Source: Hermodice carunculata (taxonomy: Eukaryota; Annelida; Polychaeta; Eunicida; Amphinomidae). From it: a DNA stretch of 64,000 nt. The notes beneath the pieces were generated by a model. That model had not been told where the DNA came from and ran no database searches. It saw only the letters and a program-made list of their open reading frames with translations. The stretch lies in NCBI GenBank assembly GCA_964020975.1, contig OZ026612.1, positions 52,091,808 to 52,155,807 on the forward strand, written 5' to 3'. Position 1 is the stretch's first letter; every line of letters starts with the position of its first letter. Of this stretch, positions 40,301 through 49,200 are shown piece by piece. The translations under genes and the position numbers were made by a program.

Positions 40301-43300
40301 GAAAAAAAGCATTATTATAATACATACAACATGACAAATAATTTATACATTCCTGCTGACTGACGTAATGTATCATAACTTAATGAATGTAGCGAACAGA
40401 TTGTGGAATTAATCATATTAGGAGTTGTTGCAAGACCTTCTGAATTTTTTAAACAAACATAAACGACCTTTAGAAGTTGCAGGAGTGTCAGAAAGGAAGT
40501 GATGACTACAGGAATACAAAACAGTGAAACCTGTCTTAAAAGACCACCCCTATAGCAGGCTACAAAGTGGTGACATAAGGCAAGTGCTCTCTCAATGGAG
40601 GCGCAATATCATGAAGAAGATAGCAAAAGGGACTTTTGAAATATGGTCTTAAAAGGCAGGTGGTCTTTCATTACAGTGGTCTGTCAAAACAGGTTTCACC
40701 ATATTAACCAGTTACTTACAGAATATTGATTACATTTCAGACAAAATATATGCCTGCAAAGTACTACAGTGTATTGATGGTTTCTGGAGGCTACTGGAAT
40801 GCAGCCATAGTACATGTACATGGGCTTGTCCATATTTTTTTCTCTTTTTCCTCTTGCCCCAGTCAAAGTTCAAAATTTAAATCTACATACATGTAACAGA
40901 TCATGGTTACTAAATCAAATTCTTTACATGCACTGAAAGCTTTGATTACATCAGGGTTTAGAAAGCTATAATTTCCAAGGACATTTACTTTAAAACTTGG
41001 ATTTCCTCTTTGGTGTATGATCCCCCTCCCCCTTTGTGACCAGACGGGCGTGGTGCCCCAGCTGCTGCTGGGGGTGGGGCCTTCCTCTGCCTGCCCCCTT
41101 CATCATCCAGCAATGCGTCACCCAGAGGTCTGTATACCCTCGGTTGGGGCACGGGACTAACAGGTGCTTGTTTCGTTGATGTAGTGGGCCGATTTTTCTT
41201 TAACTCCTCTGCTCTGAAAAGTATAAAAGGAAATACATCTGTAAAATGCTTGAATCAATTGGAAAATATTTACAGAAAATAAAATGAAAATTGGATCAAA
41301 ATCACAAGCAAACATTTCGGACACCAGAAACTATCTGGTAAATTTTAATATGAAAAGGTTATCTGCCGACACACTAATGTCAGTGTTGGACATTGCTTTA
41401 TGGTGGTTGTTGCTAGTGCAGTCACAGAAACAACAGGAAAGAACCAGGCTTAACGCACCATGGGGAACTCACCTGTCCAGGGCCTGTGTGGCCAGCTTGG
41501 TGATCTTTGCTTGCAGATCTTTGTCATTGGTTTCTTGTCTCTGGAAATACAAAGGCATCAATCTTTGTGAAGATTCACATGTTTTTATTTTCTTCCTATA
41601 TTTTTGTCTTATACTCTTGTTCTTATAAGCAAGACTGCAACATCACTGACTCATAAGTATTGTCATGCTCCACAGACATCATGATAGTCATGTTATACCT
41701 TTAACAGCCTATAACCATTACAACGAAGGCAAACATATAATATGAATGGCATTCTAATTGTACAGAGACTGTAAACAATGTAATATAACTTCTCTGTTAC
41801 GATAGCCAGTTCTGTGGTGCTATGTGTTTATTACACTGGCACTGGGGCACACAGTGTGAGCGGTGATATAGCACATCCACCATACAGTAAACTAAAGGGA
41901 ACTTACAACTCTGTCAAATAATGATGCATCAGTGGGTACTATGGTGCTGCTGTCTGCATTAGGACCTCCGTGTAATTAACAGTGTTATCAAGAGGGAGCA
42001 CATCGCATGTACTAATACACAAACATCCAATTTGACTGTGAACTTTTAAGGACAAAATCATCACAATTGTCCAGTTTGTGCTAAACTGACCAGTTTGATG
42101 CACAGTTCCACTGCCTGGCTATACAAATCTATGGCCTCCTCTTCATTATCTCCTCCATCCTCCTCCAGTCCATGACGCACCAGGAACTCGGCTCTCTCCA
42201 GATCCAGCTGCAAAACAAAAATATATACAAAGAAACTTAATTGGTTTAATCACTTTTCAATCCCCTCACCCCAAAGTGCCACATTTAATTTCTTACCTGC
42301 TTTAATAATAGACAATGTTTTGGAAGAGAATTGCATGTAAGACATACCAAGGAAACATGTTCCACGTCAACAGCTCAGACCTTGATTTTAACATTTTCAG
42401 TCACCAGCCAAAGCGCTTGCAGACCCAAATATTTGGTGTCTTAACTTCGGTTTTACAATATAAATGCATATATATTGAGACAAAAATACACTAGCCAAAG
42501 TAAAATCTCTGCTAGCCAGAAAGGATTTTTACAAGCATTTGGCTAGTGACTGACTAATTATACTGCTCATCGGTACATTGAACTTCTGAAGTTCAATGTA
42601 CCAATGAGCAGTATAATTAGTCAGGTGCCAAAGGTTGCAAGTTCGAGTCTCGCTTATTCCAAAATTAAAATGTACATGTATACCCCACACACTGTATATG
42701 TCACAGACCACAAATATGTGCATGTATACCCTATGTTTTACTGTATAAGTACCACAAACGAAATACATGAATCCATGTCACCAATTGCAAGGACATACAC
42801 GTATACTCTATACAACTGTATACCTGCCACAGACCACATATACGTATACAGTGGAACCTCATTAATCTGAACCCCTTTGTACCCCAGTGAACTGTTTAGA
42901 TTAATGAAGCATCTGGATTACTGAATCACTTTACTTGTATACAGGCTCTCTTACCTGTAGCTGAGATTTCATTTCCACTGAAAATCCCAAGGCAGGTGCT
43001 GTGTAAATAAAGAAACAAATCCATATAACTTTGTAATGGGTATGACAAGCTAGTGTTAACAATACTCTTTAAGTCTCTACAAGAAACAGCATTTATTATT
43101 ATGGTCACTTTGACATTTCAACTTTGTTTTTTTTCACCATGGGATGGCCAGGTCTTGAACTGGCAACCTTCAGTGGCAATCACACAGCTGAAAAATGGAA
43201 TCCCACACGCTATATACCAGTAGGTCTCTTTTTTCTTATTCAAATTTACAGCAGGAATGGACATACTAGATGAAAGGACAGCAACTTAGCTCACCTCAAT

Positions 43301-44291
43301 GTCGAAACTGAGTTCAAATTACCTGCCTGTGCACATGATGCACTGATATGGCCTCCATTATGTTTCAATATGTACATGATATACATTAAAAGGCAAGAAA
43401 TACATGCCTGAAATTGATTTGTTTGAGTTTTTTTAAAAACTAGGGCAGCTTTTTATTTTGCGGGAGGGGGGTTTGTGAAATACATGCACAGTAACTTCAT
43501 ACGGTGTCATACTTACGAGCAGCCTTGAGTTGTTCTGCTCTCCTGATGTACTGGTTGGCTCTGTCCACGCAGTTCTCCAGCCGACACCCCGCCATGGCAG
43601 CTGTAAGCAGTGCTTGTGCAGCCTCCTGTATATACATGTAACAATTAATTGTGGGTGACAGTAACCATAAAAGCAATACATGAAATATACCCTTTGTCTG
43701 TTATGTGTCATTTCTTCACTGTCCCACAGGCCATTCACTATTGCCATTGTCACAGTGAGAATGTCTATTTTAATATTGTGAATGGTACATTAGACTATCA
43801 AAGGGGCCCGGGTGCATTCAACATTTTGGCAAGCATACACAGATTTTGCACAGGGGAGGGACACAAGACTCATGTGTTATTTCTATAAAATGAACAATTT
43901 TTTTTTAAGATCTAGGTCAAATTCAACATACTTGTAGCACTATAGTCCTGTGGAGGGCACTGGGAATAGAAAACAATTTGCACATGCATGTGTGATAATG
44001 ATTTTGGTAAAACATAAGTATTTGGAAATCCCAGCAATCATATGACCATGGTGGTGTATATGTCCTAAAGATGGCCCAATAAAATGAAGCTGTTGGTCAG
44101 TTGAAAGTGAACCATCTATTAGCTAAAAAATATATCCTGTATGGAAAGCCATCATACTAAAATGTTTGACACACGCTTTTAAGTATTTTAGTTGAGAAAA
44201 AATGGGGAAAAACATCCATTTACTTTTCTATCCTGCAACATCAATGTTTGCGAAAAGCACCACACAATGCACACAAATACAGATGTCAAGC

Positions 44292-44347
<56 letters not shown>

Positions 44348-45497
44348 TAGAAGCGAGTTTTTCATGCGAATAACATTATGCATCCCCCGATCAGGCACCT
44401 CTCACCTGAGGCCACCCCTCTAACAGGGCCACCATTCTTCGGCAGAAAGTTTGACCTTGACCTTTGACCTGACGGTCACCTCTTAGCAAATCTAAGTGAA
44501 GCCTTACCTGGGTAAATAATGACAAATTTGGATGGACTTCAATAATATCCATTTGAAGATACGGTAGGGGAACCATTTTATTTTGCAAGGCATTGTGACC
44601 TTGATCTATGACCTGAAGGTCATGCACAATCTATGAAAAAACTTCCCAAAACCTATGGAGTATCTGTACCAAACAGTTTTAAGTGAATCTGGCTTTCAGT
44701 TTTGAAGAATTCAATATGTAAACTACCATTGCAGACCCTATTGACTTACATATGGTAATCAATAGGAATGCAAAATTACCCCCCCCCCCCCCAAAAAAAA
44801 AAAAACCTTTGGAGCATGACCATTTGTGCACAGTTGGTAGATACTTACCTGATGCATGTATCCCCACAAAGTTTGAAGTGAATGTGGTCAATTGTTTTGG
44901 AGAAACAGAAAATGTGAATTAGCATTGCAATTCCCATTTACTTACATAGTAATCAATGGAATGTATGCAGTTGACCTTTCAAGGTCACTCAGGTTTAAAA
45001 TAAACCATACAAATTGAAAGCCCATAGGCACTTTCCTGTTAATGCTTAATAGTAACCTTGGGCCTAAGATGCACCATTAAGAAGATAAAAGCCAAGACGT
45101 GAAAATTGCTGCGTCAGCAGAAAAATGCACCGTTGATTTGACCTCAAGGCCATATATATTATTATATAAATGGGAAAAATTTCCCAGACCCATAGATTAT
45201 CTGTACCAAATTAGAAAGCAGTAGGTCCATAGGGGACAAAAACATAAGGAAAATTAATAAGCTATGCTGCGGTGGACAACGACACTATATATAACGATGA
45301 AAACGAGACCATGTGTCAAACATATCATGTATGTACACAGTATCTGTATGGTGAGTGTATATATCCTTACTGTGTAGTAGAAAACTGCAGTCTGGGTCAT
45401 GCCTTCCTGGTCACACTTGACTGCTCTGCTGGCAAACTGAATGGCATCCTGTTCCAAGGCTGTGGGGTCTGCCATACTGACCCCACCTTGTGACCAC
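25156..45497 (-). CDS. CAPN7: Calpain-7, complete gene of 18 coding exons
   Basis: The joined exons encode 819 residues (human calpain-7 has 813) and every phase fits. Order: MIT domain 1 (about 1-75), MIT domain 2 (about 78-145), a Pro/Gly-rich linker (about 150-215), the protease core (about 230-545) and two C2-like beta domains (about 546-705 and 706-819). The triad is visible: Cys293 in SDCSFVASL, His461 in PTHAYAM, Asn481 in KNPWSHLRW. There is no penta-EF-hand, as expected for this atypical calpain. In other animals its MIT domains bind ESCRT-III proteins (IST1, CHMP1), and the enzyme acts at endosomes and the midbody. The start is the first ATG (45473-45475) after an acceptor (TTTATCAG) that places the exon edge at 45497. 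Introns hold many MITEs. Four donors begin GTC instead of GTA or GTG. Confidence 0.97.
25873..25965 (-). CDS. CAPN7: CAPN7 coding exon 17 (C2-like 2)
   Basis: [20 protein letters not shown] then [11 protein letters not shown]; human has QYSVGFEVVTV and KSSGDYR. Donor GTAAGT, phase 2. Confidence 0.95.
26503..26533. repeat. G-run in CAPN7 intron 16
   Basis: About 18 uninterrupted G, then interrupted G-rich sequence. It is C-rich in the CAPN7 transcript. Confidence 0.9.
27514..27653 (-). CDS. CAPN7: CAPN7 coding exon 16 (C2-like 1 to 2)
   Basis: [20 protein letters not shown], then [10 protein letters not shown] and IELRGPK. Donor GTGAGT, phase 2. The W-x-G-x-SAGGCGN motif is diagnostic of calpain-7. 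Confidence 0.97.
27871..28031. mobile_element. pogo/Tigger-like MITE
   Basis: CAGTAAAACCTCTCTAACTG on the left is mirrored at the right by TATAGGGAGGTTTTACAG. TA is present on both sides (27869-27870 and 28032-28033), as expected for Tc1/mariner-pogo insertion. Non-coding, inside a CAPN7 intron. Confidence 0.75.
28227..28477. mobile_element. TTAA hairpin MITE, copy 4
   Basis: The right end, AAGGGTTAA, is intact. The left TTAA has decayed to TTCA. The core stem-loop (CAACAGCTTTCTTTCATG to ATGGAAAGCTTTTCAG) and the TCTCATCTACAATTCTCA block match copy 3. Confidence 0.6.
28635..28846 (-). CDS. CAPN7: CAPN7 coding exon 15 (C2-like 1)
   Basis: [20 protein letters not shown], then [20 protein letters not shown]. 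Donor is GTCAGG, with C at +3. The reading frame stays open into the intron, but the homology stops here. Confidence 0.95.
29533..29608 (-). CDS. CAPN7: CAPN7 coding exon 14 (C2-like 1)
   Basis: [20 protein letters not shown] then RIFYP, matching human DDFANNREFITMVVYKTDGK. Donor GTAAGT, phase 1. Confidence 0.96.
30535..30605. repeat. (GGGA)n microsatellite
   Basis: About 17 GGGA units with one phase slip, immediately inside CAPN7 intron 13. In the transcript it is a (TCCC)n pyrimidine tract shortly downstream of the donor. Confidence 0.95.
30630..31007 (-). CDS. CAPN7: CAPN7 coding exon 13 (catalytic asparagine; start of C2-like 1)
   Basis: The largest exon, 126 codons. [12 protein letters not shown] carries Asn481 and the following Trp. 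[10 protein letters not shown] opens the first C2-like domain, and the exon ends RHITDK. Donor is GTCAGT, with C at +3. A GGGA microsatellite begins only about 25 bp into the intron. Confidence 0.97.
31033..31408. mobile_element. TTAA-type MITE carrying a 28-bp perfect hairpin
   Basis: AACTCATTCCA near 31035 faces TGGAATGAGTTAA ending at 31408. The internal CTTTCGTTCAAGTACCAACA block matches the CATTCAAGCACCAGC block of the other TTAA MITEs. The perfect hairpin lies at 31303-31374: 28-nt arms with a 16-nt loop. Confidence 0.6.
33259..33486 (-). CDS. CAPN7: CAPN7 coding exon 12 (catalytic histidine)
   Basis: 76 codons from [15 protein letters not shown] to [16 protein letters not shown] carries catalytic His461. 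Donor GTGAGT. Confidence 0.97.
33674..33745. repeat. TTAA-MITE hairpin, copy 5 (ends decayed)
   Basis: Arms GTCAATAGCTTTACTTGG and AAAAAAAGCTATTGAC pair around a GC-rich loop. The pair AATAG/CTATT replaces AACAG/CTGTT of other copies on both arms. The CATACAAATCTCAG block follows as in copies 3 and 4. Confidence 0.6.
33994..34240. mobile_element. TTAA-flanked hairpin MITE, copy 7
   Basis: TTAA at 33994-33997 and 34237-34240. Internal TATTCCTTGTAAATCAACC and TATTCAAGTACCAGC blocks and the GTCAACAGCTTTCC stem-loop match copy 1 inverted. A partial sixth copy (33920-33997) abuts it and seems to share its left TTAA. Confidence 0.7.
35353..35499 (-). CDS. CAPN7: CAPN7 coding exon 11
   Basis: 49 codons including [20 protein letters not shown], a calpain core signature, and FPGSNS at the end. 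Donor GTGAGT. Confidence 0.97.
35620..36450. repeat. Degenerate tandem repeat, about six units of 115-160 bp
   Basis: Blocks CAAGCCCTTATAGAAAACTA, ATCCTGTGCAATA, CTAGCTCAAAAACTTCT and GTGTTGAAGAATTCACT recur in order. GGTCAAGGTCAC or similar half-sites occur in some units. It lies within CAPN7 intron 10. Confidence 0.75.
36480..36580. repeat. Purine-rich low-complexity tract
   Basis: GAGGAGGAGAAG-type triplets form Glu/Lys or Ser/Leu frames on the two strands. It lies only about 55 bp downstream of the exon 10 donor in transcript direction and is pyrimidine-rich in the RNA. Not a gene. Confidence 0.85.
36635..36728 (-). CDS. CAPN7: CAPN7 coding exon 10
   Basis: [20 protein letters not shown] then [11 protein letters not shown], with donor GTGAGT. 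A purine-rich low-complexity tract follows in the intron. Confidence 0.97.
37276..37310. repeat. (AC)n microsatellite
   Basis: About 17 AC units in a CAPN7 intron. Confidence 0.95.
37547..37632 (-). CDS. CAPN7: CAPN7 coding exon 9 (catalytic cysteine)
   Basis: [20 protein letters not shown] holds catalytic Cys293. Donor GTGAGA, phase 2. Confidence 0.97.
38440..38790. repeat. Degenerate tandem repeat, unit near 100 bp
   Basis: ATATCAATGTCTGTAAAGTA-like blocks and GAACAGCTGATA(C/T)CAATGTA-like blocks recur three to four times. Confidence 0.55.
39032..39158 (-). CDS. CAPN7: CAPN7 coding exon 8 (protease core)
   Basis: Encodes [11 protein letters not shown], then RWVRPEQFL and SSFSIRQ. Donor is GTCAGT, with C at +3. 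The protein junction [12 protein letters not shown] matches human exactly in length. Confidence 0.96.
40206..40292 (-). CDS. CAPN7: CAPN7 coding exon 7 (entry to protease core)
   Basis: Encodes [20 protein letters not shown] and continues to FAYPMPF, nearly the human sequence. Donor GTAAGT, phase 2. Confidence 0.96.
   Translation of the reverse strand, partial: NNIFHQLQGVCTIHVCRHEGTLCLPHAL
40522..40700. mobile_element. pogo-like MITE with CAGTGAAACCTGTCTTAA end
   Basis: The left end CAGTGAAACCTGTCTTAAAA and the right end AAACAGGTTTCACC are inverted. Internal GACCACC and GGTGGTCTTTC are also complementary. Fragments of the same type are seen near 28040-28170 and 22975-23115. Confidence 0.6.
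40989..41213 (-). CDS. CAPN7: CAPN7 coding exon 6 (linker)
   Basis: Starts AEELKKNRP, passes through a Pro/Ala/Gly-rich low-complexity linker and ends [10 protein letters not shown], aligned with human YTAEEIEVLR. Donor is GTAAAT. The linker is the least conserved part of the protein. Confidence 0.93.
41473..41540 (-). CDS. CAPN7: CAPN7 coding exon 5 (MIT 2 third helix)
   Basis: Encodes [20 protein letters not shown] and ends in phase 2 at GTGAGT. Matches the human ETADKVLQNKLKQLARQAL segment. Confidence 0.95.
42091..42207 (-). CDS. CAPN7: CAPN7 coding exon 4 (MIT 2)
   Basis: 39 codons, [17 protein letters not shown] and onward, with the [15 protein letters not shown] helix typical of MIT domains. 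Donor is GTCAGT, with C at +3. Confidence 0.95.
42551..42623. repeat. Near-perfect 35-bp foldback with 3-nt loop
   Basis: Arms 42551-42585 and 42589-42623 pair with one mismatch around CTG. Directly after it, GGTTGCAAGTTCGAGTCTCG resembles a tRNA T-arm/B-box, but no full tRNA is present. Confidence 0.85.
42955..42977 (-). CDS. CAPN7: CAPN7 coding exon 3, 23-nt microexon
   Basis: With the base carried from exon 2 it encodes LEMKSQLQ. Acceptor TTTTCAG and donor GTAAGA flank it. A piece of length 3n+2 is required here because exon 2 ends in phase 1 and exon 4 opens in phase 0. Confidence 0.85.
43517..43625 (-). CDS. CAPN7: CAPN7 coding exon 2 (MIT 1, second half)
   Basis: Begins [13 protein letters not shown] after TATACAG and ends with donor GTAAGT in phase 1. 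Human has EAAQALIYAEMAG at the same place. Confidence 0.95.
44292..44346. repeat. (AAT)n microsatellite
   Basis: About 18 AAT units in CAPN7 intron 1. Confidence 0.95.
44430..45240. repeat. Degenerate repeat field with TGACCT half-sites
   Basis: CTTCCCAAAACCTATGGAGT near 44641 recurs as TTTCCCAGACCCATAGATTA near 45180, each followed by ATCTGTACCAAA. TTGACCTTTGACCTG and AAGGTCA half-sites are frequent. Old and diverged. Confidence 0.55.
45371..45475 (-). CDS. CAPN7: CAPN7 coding exon 1 (MIT 1, first half)
   Basis: 35 codons from [22 protein letters not shown] and onward to FYYT, matching the start of human calpain-7. Donor GTAAGG. The exon extends as 5' UTR to 45497, where a CAG acceptor is visible, so a non-coding exon lies upstream. 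Confidence 0.95.
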
Positions 45498-47039
45498 CTG
45501 ATAAATAAATAAATAGCAACTGTATGAGATGTGATAGTTGTGCTTTTTAACCTCTATATTGAACTGTATTTATGTATAATGGTGCTGACTAAAATCAATC
45601 AATAAAGCAACCCCAGACAGAACCTTGTAGACAGAAGACCCTGACTGTACTCAAGATCTAACAGCCCTGTACTTGTAGAAGATTCAATTATTACAGTTGA
45701 TGAAGTACACTGACATTTACCACTACATTGTTGCATTTTTAGTCAGTCATTGAGTGCCCAATTTATTAGCACTTGTCATTGCAAGAAAATTTTACAAGGG
45801 TTACATCACAGATCCTCAAAACAACTGCCACTGTTATTGTATATTCCAGCACTTGCAGTACACTTTTCAGTGCTTCAAAGTAGCTAATTCACAACCTGAA
45901 AATCACAATCAATAGACATGAGAAATGGCGACAGTGCAAACTTATACAGATTCCCAACTTCTCCAGGTAAGGGTCTATCAGGGGTCGATACCTAGGTATT
46001 TTGCCTGGTTGTCCCCTAGAGACTGTTTCTATATTCTATGGCAACCAGTGGGTTTAAGTCCCATTGAGCTCATCCAGTTTTTCGTTGCCCTGATTGCCAG
46101 GCCAATCGTGCAGTCCTTAATGTCAAGCCCTATCCATAGCAGCCAATTAGACACAGGTCACCAGAGCACAAAGTGCCATAGAATCAGTTATTTTACACTT
46201 TGAAAGGCATCTATCGGTAATTTTGATGTCAATTGCGTTGACATATACATGAGCTAATGGGACTGTTAGTGTCGATTCATAAAATATGCATATAAACCCT
46301 GTGTATCTGGACCATGCTGGAGCCTCAGCACTATCCTTGTGCCATGACATAATGCAGTTAATCATAAGACATAACACACAGCAAGTGTTGCAGGAGTGTG
46401 GCCATATAAATGTTGTGCAAGTTTTTCTGATCTTTACAATCTACAGATCGCCCTGTGCGTTGTATGGATCTCTCATTTGGAGAATTTCATGTAAACTTCT
46501 CTGTCTCGTAGCACAATGATGATAACTTGTCCCAAGAATCACATATCCACCAGCGGAGACAGTGCTGAGTTTGATGGGCGTCCCGTAGGACCCTGCACAG
46601 GAACCCTCATTTTTCGTGTTTATATCCTTAAAACAATACATGTATTTTTAAGAATAAAATTTAGTTTGTAACACATTGCATTGTATCACATTATTTGACG
46701 ATGTACTGAACATCAACAATGTCACCCTGATAAGCCATTAATTGAACGTGCAGCACAAACATCACTCATTGCAAGTGTCACCAAACAAATCCACAGAGCA
46801 CTCAGCGCCATTTGTGGATGTGTGCGCAAACATGAGATCCATAGAATGTGCCGCGCAATCCGTAGAATCCGCAAATCAGAAAAATGTGCACAACATAAAC
46901 AGAAGACAAGTGTATCTTTTTATCTAGATGCTTAACCCCCATGATTTTTTTATGTTGTGTACGAAGCAAGGCCTTTTGACATGAAACTCACTTTAGATAC
47001 ATATTCTCTGATTTGACTGTGACAAATACACAGGGGCTA
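45498..47039. other. Upstream of CAPN7 exon 1, no supported exon
   Basis: This should be the 5'-most CAPN7 intron, if the acceptor at 45498-45500 is used. Small open frames have no domain evidence. Confidence 0.4.
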
Positions 47040-47156
47040 GTGACGTTTAATAAATTATGCATGGAGGGCGGGTCAACTGTTGGCCTTTACTGAAAAGGCC
47101 AACAATCAGATGCCAACAGTTGACATGCCCTCCATGCATAATTTATTAAATGTCAC
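47040..47156. mobile_element. Foldback element, 45-bp arms
   Basis: GTGACGTTTAATAAATTATG at 47040 begins an arm that is repeated inverted to 47156 (end ATTTATTAAATGTCAC) with few mismatches and a 27-nt centre. Probably a tiny MITE. No clear target duplication. Confidence 0.65.
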
Positions 47157-47487
47157 GAGCACCTGTGGAGAAATAAGTCTATGAGGTTGTTTAGAATCAG
47201 TCCCCGAATTTTGCTGGTCACAAGACTGACCAAAAATGGTTCTTTCACGTAGCTCTCCTGTCTTACTGCCTGAGCTAGCGAGGATTGTTGGTGGTCTAAG
47301 TCATTCATGCCCCACTTGAACGCTCAACTGACGATGCATTGCAAGCAGCGCCATCTATCGAAAACCAGAAATGCCAGTATACCAACATGGCGCTCATTGA
47401 ATACTGAATGCTGTACCCCACCATACAAAATCACCTCAACATGTTAATAGGTCAGTATATGGAATATACGCATTGTATCTACTAGTA

Positions 47488-47635
47488 CAGTAGTCCCTCC
47501 TTTGTGAGACTACCCAAAAGGTGGTCCCATAAAGCAGGTGGTCCCTCAAAGGAGGTATAAACATGAAAAGTACTACAGAAAGACTTGAAAACTGTGGTCT
47601 CTCAAAGGAGTGGTCTTTCAAAGGAGGAACTACTG
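47488..47635. mobile_element. pogo-like MITE with CAGTAGTCCCTCC ends
   Basis: CAGTAGTCCCTCCTTTGTGA faces TTTCAAAGGAGGAACTACTG, with TA on both sides (47486-47487, 47636-47637). Non-coding, 148 bp. Confidence 0.75.
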
Positions 47636-47879
47636 TACTATTATGGACTGAGCATATAAAATTTAGTTCATATACTGAAAGGTACTCATCTTTATTTCAG
47701 ATATCCTATGAAAGACCTGGGGACTAATTCTAAACAATGGGCTAGGTCTATATGCTAATATGAAAATATGCAGACTTAGACTTTGTATCACTATCATTAT
47801 CAAGACTTAAGTCGAGCTGCCACTACGTCTCAGACCATGGACCTACTATCTGACATGCATAGACGAAGGCAAGGCAAGG

Positions 47880-48733
47880 CATAGGGGCAACCAGCAGAAT
47901 GGTTGTCATCATATTCTGTCAGGTCAATACAAACCCATTTATACTGACCGGCAAAGTCACTGTCCACCGAAAATACCGATTAGGGTCAGAAGGGATCAAA
48001 CAAAAATCGGCGCCCCCCAAGCTGTTTTCCTGTTATAAACACCATCTGCTGCCAGAAGCATATAATCTTTATGCCAAACGATCTGTCACAATCCACTCTT
48101 TCGATTCCTGTCTAACATTGAGTCGTCAGCCATATTTTAGCCCACTTGGGCCACTTTATTCCTCGCAAAACGTCTGGATTCCAAATGAGCCACTCTTCGT
48201 TGAACAGAAGTGACCCCCCGCGTGTGGACTCAGATTTCTCCTTCACTTTATTTGGCCGCTGGTGAATCAATTTGTATTTTTGTTTACTTCATTATTTCAT
48301 TACGCATGTGTGCACAATTTAGCCATTAAAGTAAACTGGTTAGTAAATGAAAATACAAATTTATTCACTGGCAGCCCATCAGAACGAAGGAGAAATCTGA
48401 GTCTGCATGCAGGGGTCACTTCCGTTCAACAAAGAGTGGCTCATTTGGAATTGAGATGCTTTGCGAGGAATAAAGTGGTCTAAGTGGGCTAAAATATGTC
48501 CGACAACTCAATTTTTAGACAGGGATCGAGAGAGTGGATTGTAACAACTCTTTATATGCGCCTGGCAGCAGAAGGCATTTAAAACAGGAAAACAGCGTGG
48601 GGGGCGTCGATTTTTATTTGTTCCCTTCTAACCCTAATCAGCATTTTCGGTGGACAGTGACTTTGCCAGTCAGTATGAACGGGTTAGTATTGACCACAAT
48701 ATGATGACAACCATTCAGCTGGTTGCCCCTGTG
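47880..48733. mobile_element. Complete 854-bp palindromic MITE, hAT-like
   Basis: The ends CATAGGGGCAACCAGC and GCTGGTTGCCCCTGTG extend into arms of about 400 bp that pair almost throughout, around a short centre near 48300. The 8-bp AGGCAAGG flanks both sides (47872-47879 and 48734-48741), a hAT-type target duplication, although the left flank lies in an AAGGC-repeat, which weakens that match. Frames inside it mirror each other and are not genes. It belongs to the same family as the 2995-4154 element. Confidence 0.85.
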
Positions 48734-49073
48734 AGGCAAGGGGTCCAAGTCTTGTAAATCTTCAGATTCCTCACTCCTTTAGCTTCTGAGTTAATTACTA
48801 ACGACATGGTAGCTAATGTGGAATTTTGACATGAAGATACACTGAACGAGTGACTATTCGCAAGGATTCTTCTTAGTTGTCAGTACCTGTTGAAATATGA
48901 CATCATGGGACAGTCATGTCAATGGCAGTCAAAACAGGAACATAGTATAATGTCTGGTCTTCATACAATATCGCCCAATCTGTTATCATCGTGTCTGACA
49001 GTCACTTCCCTCGAATAGGATCGTACTCATTTAAACATTATACCATACCTTTGAGATCAGTTGACATTCTCAC

Positions 49074-49150
49074 CTGTTTTTTACCAAGTTACTAGCAAAA
49101 CTATAAATGAAATCAGCGTCTCTCCTTGTGAATTTGAAAGTGCCAGCTCA
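49074..49150 (-). other. CAPN7: Candidate CAPN7 non-coding first exon
   Basis: A good donor, AACAG then GTGAGAATG, reads on the minus strand at 49068-49078 just downstream of an ETS-like promoter motif. It would splice to the 45497 acceptor. The alternative, a start near 47.35 kb beside a GCGCCATGTTGG motif, cannot be excluded. Confidence 0.3.
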
Positions 49151-49200
49151 TTTTTCTCGCTTCCGGTTTTTACTGCCATCTATCGGGCAAAGTTACAGGA
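49150..49200 (-). promoter_or_regulatory. Candidate CAPN7 promoter
   Basis: On the minus strand ACCGGAAGCG (49158-49167) fits an ETS/GABP site, and AGATGGCAG lies about ten bases upstream. Both are common at TATA-less housekeeping promoters. Inferred. Confidence 0.3.

Noticed and set aside
42625-42660. tRNA gene
   Set aside because: Only a T-arm/B-box-like piece is present. Acceptor, D and anticodon arms are missing.
43135-43200. tRNA-like sequence on the minus strand (GGTTGCCAGTTCAAGACC)
   Set aside because: The T-stem does not pair properly and no cloverleaf can be drawn.
47899-48483. Open frames of 104 and 73 codons
   Set aside because: They lie in the two arms of the 854-bp palindromic MITE and mirror each other. 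Not conserved coding sequence.
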